Below, one piece after another: positions 57,491 through 64,000 of a stretch of 64,000 nucleotides of DNA. Numbering within the stretch: the first letter of the stretch is position 1; each line of letters starts with the position of its first letter. The notes under the pieces were generated by a model. That model did no database searches. It saw only the letters and a list, made by a program, of their open reading frames with translations, and was not told the DNA's origin. The position numbers were made by a program, and so were the translations under genes. The DNA comes from Methanoculleus bourgensis MS2 (lineage in GTDB: Archaea; Halobacteriota; Methanomicrobia; Methanomicrobiales; Methanoculleaceae). Where the stretch lies: positions 1,674,001 to 1,738,000 of the forward strand of contig NC_018227.2 in NCBI RefSeq assembly GCF_000304355.2. Direction: 5' to 3'.

Positions 57491-59087
57491 GGTCGAGCGC
57501 GAACGCCGCCACCGGGTGTTCGAGGTCGAACGCGTTCAGGACTGCGGGGTGAATCTCTCCAAACACCCCGACTATTCTTTCGTCGATGATGATATCACCG
57601 CGGCGGCCGTCGATGAATGCCGGGTCTGCTGATTCTGTGACCGTATAGGGGAGCGAGAGCTCCCGGCAGAAGACGTCCGCCGCCGCATACGCTTCCGAAA
57701 AGTCTGCGGCCGGGTGGATGCTGACCGCGGCGACCTTCTTGTAGGTGGCGCAGTCCTCGACCACGTCCCCCACCGCGAAGAGGCGTTGCGGGAGTTCGCG
57801 GTGCTTGTTCGCCTGGAGCATCTCCATGAGCAGCGCAAGAAGGTCGGTTCGGACCACGGTCTGTTCCTCGCTGATCGGGTGGAGCACCCGCAGGGTCCCG
57901 GGCAGGGGTTTGCGCTGCATGTTCTCGTAGAGCACCCGGTCGTTTGTGAGGGTGAACGGCATCATCTCGAGGTAGCCAAGGCCGACCATCACCGATCTCG
58001 CCGCCCCCGCGATCGCGGTGGTCGGGTGCTCCTCTGCTATGGTCGAAGTGGCCGGGAGGACGGCATCGAAGTTCTCGACGCCGTAAGCGATCGCCACATC
58101 CTCAAAGATGTCCCAGTCATGGAGGATATCGGCCCGGTAGCAGGGGACGAGGACCCTGACCCGGGAGTCCCCGTCCGGTTCGGCGCCAAACCGCATCCGT
58201 GCGAGGAGCCGCGCCATATCTGCGGGGGAGAGGGAGACCCCGAGGAGAGAGGCGCACTCCTCAACCGAGACGACCCGCTCTGCCGGCGCAAGCGTGGGCA
58301 TCTCCTCTCCATCGACGGCGACCGTCTCAATCGTCGCCCCGGCCTCGGCAAGCGCGGTGCAGATGATGTTTGTCGCCGTCATCACCGCTTTTTTGTCGGT
58401 GCCGGTGCAGTCGAGCAGGATGTTCTTTGTCGCCGTCGTGACCCTCGTCAGTTCGCCGTTGATGATGGGCGGGAAGGAGAGCACCTGGTCGTCGGCATCG
58501 ACGATCAGCGGGAACCGGGGGAACCCCTCCACCAGGTGAGCGTAGTCCCGGCCCTTCGGGTGGTCGGTGAGGATCTCCTCAAGCGTCATCTCACGGTCAA
58601 ATTCCAGCGGGACGAACGAGCGATTCCGTGGAGAGGCGATGTAGCGGAAGGGCGGCGTGACCGCGTCGAGGTCGTGGACCCCGATCGCCACCTTGCCCCG
58701 CCCGCGGCCGACCGCCCAGTGGAGGGCCTCCTGGAGGCTCATCAGGCTCTCGATCGCTTCTTCGTCGAAGTCGACGTTCCGGATCACCGCTGAACCGAGG
58801 CAGGGCCGGATCCTGGCAAGCCCCGGGTCGACCGAGAAGGTGATGCCCGAGGGGCGGACATTGTAGACCGGGAGCCCCTCCTCGATCCCGAGGAACCCGC
58901 GCATCGCCCGGGCGACGCCCTCGGGCGAGTAGAGGTCGGGCCGGTCCGGGAAGAACTCAATGTCTATGTGGTCTTCCTCGATCCGCTCGATGTCCGCCCC
59001 GATCATCGGAATACGCTCGATGATCGTCTTTCTGTCGGTCCCGGTCAGCCGTTCCAGGTACCGGTAGGGTAACGTGATTATCGCCAT
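57432..59087 (-). CDS. pheT: phenylalanine-tRNA ligase beta subunit
   Basis: The 551-residue archaeal-type PheT starts '[20 protein letters not shown]' (ATG at 59087), just after the pheS stop. Recognisable parts are '[20 protein letters not shown]', the B3/B4 editing region ('[20 protein letters not shown]'), the B5 domain ('[20 protein letters not shown]') and the catalytic-like core. The C-terminus ends '[20 protein letters not shown]' plus 'PDGR'; the last ~20 residues lie inside hisF on the other strand and are poorly family-like, as if the stop was lost and the frame extended. Confidence 0.95.
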   Translation of the reverse strand: MAIITLPYRYLERLTGTDRKTIIERIPMIGADIERIEEDHIDIEFFPDRPDLYSPEGVARAMRGFLGIEEGLPVYNVRPSGITFSVDPGLARIRPCLGSAVIRNVDFDEEAIESLMSLQEALHWAVGRGRGKVAIGVHDLDAVTPPFRYIASPRNRSFVPLEFDREMTLEEILTDHPKGRDYAHLVEGFPRFPLIVDADDQVLSFPPIINGELTRVTTATKNILLDCTGTDKKAVMTATNIICTALAEAGATIETVAVDGEEMPTLAPAERVVSVEECASLLGVSLSPADMARLLARMRFGAEPDGDSRVRVLVPCYRADILHDWDIFEDVAIAYGVENFDAVLPATSTIAEEHPTTAIAGAARSVMVGLGYLEMMPFTLTNDRVLYENMQRKPLPGTLRVLHPISEEQTVVRTDLLALLMEMLQANKHRELPQRLFAVGDVVEDCATYKKVAAVSIHPAADFSEAYAAADVFCRELSLPYTVTESADPAFIDGRRGDIIIDERIVGVFGEIHPAVLNAFDLEHPVAAFALDLRAVPGYPVPPGTPSPDGR

Positions 59088-59088
59088 C

Positions 59089-60534
59089 TCAGCGCCTCCT
59101 GCCGTAGGTGGGCGTATCGCGGATCCACTCGACATCGCTCCGGTAGAGATGCCGGAGGTCGCGGAGTCCGAGCCGGAGCATCGCCACCCGGCTGATCCCG
59201 AGCCCCCACGCGAGCACCGGGTGCTCAATCCCGAAGGGTGCGGTCACCTCCTGCCTGAAGATGCCTGCTCCCCCGAGTTCCACCCAACCGAGGCCGTCGA
59301 CGTAGACCTCAGGCTCCACGGAGGGCTCGGTGTAGGGGAAGTAGCCGGGGCGGAACCTGACCTTCTCAAAGCCCATCTTCCGATAAAACTCCTTTAAGAA
59401 CCCGAGAAGATGGCGGAAGTTGACCTCGTCGTCCATAACGACCCCCTCGAGCTGCTCGAACTCAGCAAGGTGGGTAGGGTCGGTGGCCTCCCGCCGGTAG
59501 ACCCTGCCGATGCAGAACGCCTTCACCGGGGGTTTTGGGTGCTCTGCCAGGTACTGGATGGAGAGGCTCGTCGTATGGGTCCGGAGCACGCACTGTTCAG
59601 CCTTTGCGGCGTTCCAGGTCCCTCCCCAGCCGGTGGACGAGGTCTCCCCGCCGTACTCGTGCATATCGCGGACACGCTCATACCCTGCTGGCAGCGGCCA
59701 GCGCTCGCCGAGGAAGAAGGTATCCTGCATCTCCCGCGCCGGGTGGTCCTGCGGCTGGAAGAGGGCGTCAAAGTTCCAGAACGAACTCTGCACGATCCCG
59801 CCCGCGATCTCGGTAAATCCCATATCGAGGAGGACGCGGCGCATCTCGTCGAGGAGGCGCTGATAGGGGTGGGTCTTTCCCGGGTAGGCGCGTTTCGGGA
59901 GTTTCCCGACATCGTAGCGCCGGAGCGGAAGGTCTTTCCACGCGCCTGAGAGGATCTGGTCGCGGGTGAGCGTGCCCACCTCCTCCTGCAGGTCAAGCCC
60001 CCCGGCGAGGAGTTCTCGCCCCCCGGGGGTTATCGAGACGGTGTAGGTGACCGCCTCCTCCTCCTGCACAAGCCCGCGCCGGAGGAGGTCGGCGACACCC
60101 TCCCCGTCGGTGATCGCACCATTCTCGCTTGCCCGGGCAAATGCGGCCTCGTCAGGTCCGGGAGCAGCGTTGCCGGTCTTCTGCACGACACCGTTCCTGA
60201 CGACGACCCAGCCCTTCTTCCGCATCCAGCCGATCGCGATCTTTGCAAGCGGGTGCGCCTGCAGGTCCCGCATCGGGATCTCGTTCTCAAAACTCTCAAG
60301 CACCTGCCGTTCGGGGAGGCCTTTACCGGCGTAGCCCCTCCCCTCCCCGGTCAGGGTATACCGCCGGGAGACGTGTTTCTCCACGTCCACGAGCCCCCGC
60401 TCACCGGCGAGGTTTGCGTACTGCACAACGGCCTCCCGGCGGGTATCCATCAGGTCGGCAAGGGTGGCCGCATCGGCCGAGCCCACCGGTCCTAAAGCGA
60501 CCAGGAGTCTCTTCTCATTCAGCGTCAGTTCCAC
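59089..60534 (-). CDS. pheS: phenylalanine-tRNA ligase alpha subunit
   Basis: The 481-residue class II synthetase has an N-terminal winged-helix tRNA-binding region ('[20 protein letters not shown]', residues 1-80) and the catalytic domain: motif 2 region '[20 protein letters not shown]' with '[20 protein letters not shown]', and motif 3 '[20 protein letters not shown]'. It activates phenylalanine and forms the alpha2beta2 enzyme with PheT, whose ATG follows by one base. The trpS stop is just upstream (3 bp), so both belong to one transcript. Confidence 0.96.
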   Translation of the reverse strand: MELTLNEKRLLVALGPVGSADAATLADLMDTRREAVVQYANLAGERGLVDVEKHVSRRYTLTGEGRGYAGKGLPERQVLESFENEIPMRDLQAHPLAKIAIGWMRKKGWVVVRNGVVQKTGNAAPGPDEAAFARASENGAITDGEGVADLLRRGLVQEEEAVTYTVSITPGGRELLAGGLDLQEEVGTLTRDQILSGAWKDLPLRRYDVGKLPKRAYPGKTHPYQRLLDEMRRVLLDMGFTEIAGGIVQSSFWNFDALFQPQDHPAREMQDTFFLGERWPLPAGYERVRDMHEYGGETSSTGWGGTWNAAKAEQCVLRTHTTSLSIQYLAEHPKPPVKAFCIGRVYRREATDPTHLAEFEQLEGVVMDDEVNFRHLLGFLKEFYRKMGFEKVRFRPGYFPYTEPSVEPEVYVDGLGWVELGGAGIFRQEVTAPFGIEHPVLAWGLGISRVAMLRLGLRDLRHLYRSDVEWIRDTPTYGRRR

Positions 60535-60537
60535 TTA

Positions 60538-61794
60538 TTACACCTCATCTGCAAGGTGTTCAACTGCATCCATCTTATCCCTCAAGTCTGTGAGAAACGC
60601 CTGCACACGCTCCAGTGTCTCTTTCTTGCACTGCCCGCAGGTTATCTCACCGCTCTCGCACCGGCGGCGGAGTTCGGCGAGTTCCCCGTCGTCCTCGAGC
60701 ATATGGAAGAGGTTTAAGAGGTAGACCGAGCAGCGGTCGGGCTCTCCGCCGAGACGTTTCTGTTCCTCAAGCGTCATCCGCCCCCCGGTCAGCGCCGCCA
60801 TAACCTTCTTCCTGACCGATTTTTCGGGTTCATAGAACCCAAACAGGCTCTCGGGAACACTGCTTGACATCTTCCCGCCCTGGAGCCCGGGCATGAAGAT
60901 GTGGTAGGTCGATGAAGGGAGGTAGAACCCGAACCCCCCATGCGCGATCTCGATCTCCCGGACGGTGTCATCCACCCGGGCATGCGGCTGGCCCGTGATG
61001 TCCACGTGGCCTGCGTACTTCTTTGAGCCCGCAAACGCGCGGTGGACGGCTTCGAGAGCCTCCTCAGGAGCGTTCTTCGAGCGGACGCTGACATAATCGT
61101 CGCGGTCCTCGACCGTGAACATCCGGAGTTTGTGGGCCACATCCCTGGTGAGCCTGATGTGCGGGTCCTGGTCGAGGCCGACCGGGACGACCGTGGGGGC
61201 GGGTCCGGCGTCGAGCTGCGGGAAGAGGATGTCGCCTACCTGGGTGGCAACGCTCATGGCGTGGCCAAGCGAGGTCTCGGGGCCGAACCCGTATATCGCC
61301 GAGAGTTCAGAGAAGTTCACCTTCGTGGAGGCCTCAAACGCAAGGTCTTTCAAGGGCTCGTTCCTGCTCTGGTAGTAGGTCGTCCCACGAAATCCGAGGG
61401 CGTAGAGGGCCTTGAGGTACTCCCTGCCGTACTCGCGGCATTTCTCCCACGACATGCCGCGGACCGCGTGGGCCTCCCGGTCGGCGATGGCTACGTAGCC
61501 GTTCCCGCCCTGCTGGACGTGCCAGACGACCTCTTTCATGACCATCAGGTGCCCGAGGTGAGGGAGGCCTGAGGGCATGAACCCGGTCAGGACGTGGAAC
61601 GGGGTGCGGTTCCTGATGGCGTCGACGACCACCTGGTAGTCCCGGTGTCCGACGACAACACCCCTGCGGATAAACGGCGGTACTTCGGGAAGCCTTCGTG
61701 CGACCTCACCGATAGGCTCGATGCCGAACTCGGTAAAGAGTCGATCCACATCGACGGTCTGGTTACTTGACCAGGGATTCATTCCTGATTGCAT
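60538..61794 (-). CDS. trpS: tryptophan-tRNA ligase
   Basis: This class I synthetase of 418 residues has the HIGH-type motif 'TGFMPSGLPHLGHLMVMKEV', the archaeal/eukaryotic 'VPVGLDQDPHIRLTRDVAHK' and the KMSKS-type loop 'GLQGGKMSSSVPESLFGFYE'. I used the ATG at 61794, 8 nt after the endA stop; a second ATG four codons later is possible, while the longer frame overlaps endA. The genes endA, trpS, pheS and pheT form a tRNA-processing and charging cluster. Confidence 0.95.
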   Translation of the reverse strand: MQSGMNPWSSNQTVDVDRLFTEFGIEPIGEVARRLPEVPPFIRRGVVVGHRDYQVVVDAIRNRTPFHVLTGFMPSGLPHLGHLMVMKEVVWHVQQGGNGYVAIADREAHAVRGMSWEKCREYGREYLKALYALGFRGTTYYQSRNEPLKDLAFEASTKVNFSELSAIYGFGPETSLGHAMSVATQVGDILFPQLDAGPAPTVVPVGLDQDPHIRLTRDVAHKLRMFTVEDRDDYVSVRSKNAPEEALEAVHRAFAGSKKYAGHVDITGQPHARVDDTVREIEIAHGGFGFYLPSSTYHIFMPGLQGGKMSSSVPESLFGFYEPEKSVRKKVMAALTGGRMTLEEQKRLGGEPDRCSVYLLNLFHMLEDDGELAELRRRCESGEITCGQCKKETLERVQAFLTDLRDKMDAVEHLADEV

Positions 61795-61804
61795 GGACTG
61801 ACGC

Positions 61805-62815
61805 TCACAGTTTAATTCTCGCGAACTCGACGTATCTGATATCGGTATTGTATATGCAAGCAAACAACATCTTCTTTTTGACGCTGTGAGCAAGCCTGAC
61901 CGAGCGGGAGACGGCGCTCATCGGTATGGAGGTCCCGGACGCAACGGCGTGGACGAGCATCTCGGAGTGCGTCTTCTTCCCGGAGTAGACACGGTAGTGG
62001 TGACCGAACTTGTAGCCGGTCCGGGGGATGTAGCCCTTCTCCCTGAGGTCTGAGAAGACCCGCTCTTTCTCCCGGATCTCGACGTCCTTTTCTGCCGCCA
62101 CATCGAGGAACTGCTCTGTGGTCATCGGTTCGCCGTCCCGCGTGATCGTGAGGCACTGCCTGCGCAAAAGATAGATCGACTCGATTGGGCGGAGGAGCAG
62201 CCTTTCCGGGTCAAGCCGTTTGCCGTACCAGTCCTCCTCGAGCGGGGTTCCCGGCGGCAGGTGGGCCAGTGCGTAGGTCCCGAAGAGGGTGGCCTGCACC
62301 GGCGTGCTGCATTCGGCCGGCTCCCCGATGGGGGCGAGGTCCTGCACCCGCACCTCGTAGTAGGTCAGTTCGTCCTCGTCGTCCACGACCGCGAGGAGGT
62401 ACTGTTTGCGCATGTTGACCGCGGTGAGCACGTCCCGGCTCAGCCGGTCGAATTCGATGAGGTCCCTCTCAGAGAGGACCCGGATCAGGTACCGGGACTT
62501 CCCGGCCCCGGGCTTATGGCCGCGGCGGAAGACGCGGAAGTCGTGCGGCCCAGGCTGGATCACGTAGCCCCGCTCGCGGATGTCGCGGTAGACGAGGTAC
62601 CTCCTGATGAAGTTCGGCTGGCCTGCAAAGAGACCGAGCAGGGTATCGTAGCCGAAATCCTTCACCTCGATCTTGCCCCGCTCCATGAGGTGGAGTGCCT
62701 CTTCAGGAGCGAGCCGGAGACCGGTTCTTTCCACCCTGCCGTACCCCCCCTGCTCATAGAGCGTGCGCCCTTCATTGCCGAGGCGCACCCAGGTTCCGTC
62801 GAATGTCGCCAACAC
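61805..62815 (-). CDS. endA: tRNA-splicing endonuclease, fused two-domain form
   Basis: The 336-residue protein contains two tandem endonuclease domains, as in the homodimeric (alpha-prime) EndA of some euryarchaea. The C-terminal domain has the catalytic Tyr/His/Lys set: Tyr and His in 'GYKFGHHYRVYSGKKTHSEM' and the Lys in 'RLAHSVKKKMLFACI'. The N-terminal domain ('FRVFRRGHKPGAGKSRYLIR') is the structural copy. It cuts pre-tRNA introns at bulge-helix-bulge motifs. It is the first gene of the trpS-pheS-pheT series. Confidence 0.93.
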   Translation of the reverse strand: MLATFDGTWVRLGNEGRTLYEQGGYGRVERTGLRLAPEEALHLMERGKIEVKDFGYDTLLGLFAGQPNFIRRYLVYRDIRERGYVIQPGPHDFRVFRRGHKPGAGKSRYLIRVLSERDLIEFDRLSRDVLTAVNMRKQYLLAVVDDEDELTYYEVRVQDLAPIGEPAECSTPVQATLFGTYALAHLPPGTPLEEDWYGKRLDPERLLLRPIESIYLLRRQCLTITRDGEPMTTEQFLDVAAEKDVEIREKERVFSDLREKGYIPRTGYKFGHHYRVYSGKKTHSEMLVHAVASGTSIPMSAVSRSVRLAHSVKKKMLFACIYNTDIRYVEFARIKL

Positions 62816-62928
62816 GTGCTAGAACTATAGGGAGTTTGTCTTCATTAAGGGATTGCCGCCTGCTGGTCCACCGGGATGCAGGACCATTATGTTTTTTGCG
62901 TGTCGCACCACACCAATTATCGATTCCA

Positions 62929-64000
62929 TGACGGGAAGAAACCGATACTTCCGGAGTTCACCGATCCGGGTGATCATAGCGGCGCTGCTCATCGTGGCGC
63001 TGCTGCCGGCCGCGGCCGTCTCTGCGGCGGAGAACGCCCCGACGGTCACCTGGAACGTGACGTTCTCGCCGGAGGAGAACAGTAAGTTCGATGCCGTCGC
63101 GAACACGGCGGACGGTGGCTACATCGCTCTTGGCTCTACGCTCACAGAAGTCTACGGTGGCAATGAAGACCTGCTGCTCGTAAAGACCGACGCCCGGGGG
63201 AACGAGACCTGGACGGTAAGGATACCTGGTATGGTGCCGGCCTCTGTTGCGGAGATCGCTGACGGCGGCTACATCATCGGCGGCTACAACGTCTCCACAA
63301 CCGTGGAGGACCAGAACTTCGTCTACCAGGGCACCTCCTTCCTGATCAGGACCGACGCCGACGGAAAGGAGATCTGGCGGCAGGTCCTGCCCGGGGAGAA
63401 GGTCTCGGCAGTCCGGCCGACCGCCGACGGTGGGTACGCCGTCATCGGGTGGCTCTGGAGCCGATCCGGGTCGGCCGACGATACGACGGCGGTCATCACA
63501 AAGACCGATGCCGACGGCACGCCTGCCTGGAACCGGACGTTCCCCGGCATCTCCGCGAACGCAGGAGTCGTGACCACCGACGGCGGGTACATCATCGGGG
63601 GCACGACGTCGCCCTTCAACAATGACATCGGGGATGCGTTCCTCATCCGCCTCGATGCAGACGGAAACACGATCTGGCATAAGAACTATCAGGCTCCGGT
63701 CGTCTATGATGTCGAGGAGACCGCCGACGGCGGGTTTGTCTACTCAGGGAACTTCTGGTACGGTCTTGTCGACGCGAAAGGCGATGAGGTCTGGCTCAGG
63801 AACATGGAGGGCCTCGCCGGCCATGCTGTCCTCCTGCGACCTGCCGGAGGTTACGTGATCGCGGGCAAGGATATCAGGAGCGGGGAGGGGTTCGCCCTCG
63901 GGACCGATGCGGATGGGGCTGTCCAGTGGAGGACGACGCTTCCTGACACCGGTGTCTACGCTGCAGCCGGCGCTCCTGACGGCGGCTACACCCTTGCGGG
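62929..64000 (+). CDS. secreted beta-propeller-like repeat protein (partial, runs off the window)
   Basis: From the ATG at 62929 the frame stays open to the last base of the window. A signal peptide comes first ('RVIIAALLIVALLPAAAVSA'), then at least six ~45-50-residue repeats with the pattern 'TADGGYI..G' ... 'LL.KTDA.GNE.W', for example 'VANTADGGYIALGSTL', 'IADGGYIIGGYNV', 'TTDGGYIIGGTTS'. This layout is that of secreted beta-propeller proteins common in methanogen surfaces and related to PQQ-like repeats. The C-terminus, and any anchor, lie beyond the window. It is divergent from endA. Confidence 0.8.

Overview
The window comes from a GC-rich hydrogenotrophic methanogenic archaeon. The best fit is Methanomicrobiales, probably a Methanoculleus-like genus. 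That placement is inferred from gene content: mer and mtd of the F420/tetrahydromethanopterin pathway, a Tfx-type regulator, NrpR, an S-layer-type protein with a PGF-type C-terminal anchor, AMP phosphorylase, and the archaeal S10/spc ribosomal protein operon with SecY, AdkA, a DUF106 insertase and CMP kinase. Promoters show archaeal TATA elements, and several genes have TTG or GTG starts.

Layout. Positions 1-4.3 kb hold a relBE-like toxin-antitoxin pair, two tandem TIM-barrel paralogs, a tandem array of ~107 bp palindromic units, tRNA-Gln and an archaeal thymidylate synthase. Positions 4.7-7.0 kb hold the putative S-layer protein. Positions 7.1-16.4 kb are a mosaic accessory region: a second repeat cluster, a 22-bp minisatellite, an AlbA_2/ATPase-fold regulator, a TnpB-only element inserted after the first codons of another gene, orphan nucleotidyltransferase and antitoxin genes, an acylphosphatase fused to a heptad-repeat coiled coil, a frameshifted relBE pair, and an AbiEi/AbiEii-type pair under perfect palindromes. 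Two inverted copies of a ~70 bp sequence sit at 8.35 and 13.8 kb.

Positions 16.6-29.6 kb hold AMP phosphorylase followed by four secreted or surface proteins. Three of these are tandem paralogs with Ig-like and von Willebrand A domains. The middle one has lost its metal-site serines and carries an in-frame amber codon where its sisters have Gln. Positions 29.7-38.3 kb hold tRNA-Arg, dut-nrpR, a tubulin/FtsZ-superfamily protein, mer, a GalT-like enzyme, mtd, a decayed insertion-element remnant and a Tfx-family regulator.

Positions 38.5-53.7 kb are one long co-oriented ribosomal operon running from L3 to CMP kinase. It is preceded by ~480 bp dense in perfect hairpins that no annotated feature explains. 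The rest holds an isolated pair of A/V-type ATPase subunit genes (C and D), another repeat cluster, hisF convergent with pheT, the series endA-trpS-pheS-pheT on the minus strand, and the start of a secreted repeat protein that runs off the window.

The most interesting signals are the unexplained structured region ahead of rpl3, the amber codon in an otherwise intact paralog, the TnpB element with its readable target-gene flank, and the palindromic intergenic repeat family seen at about six loci.
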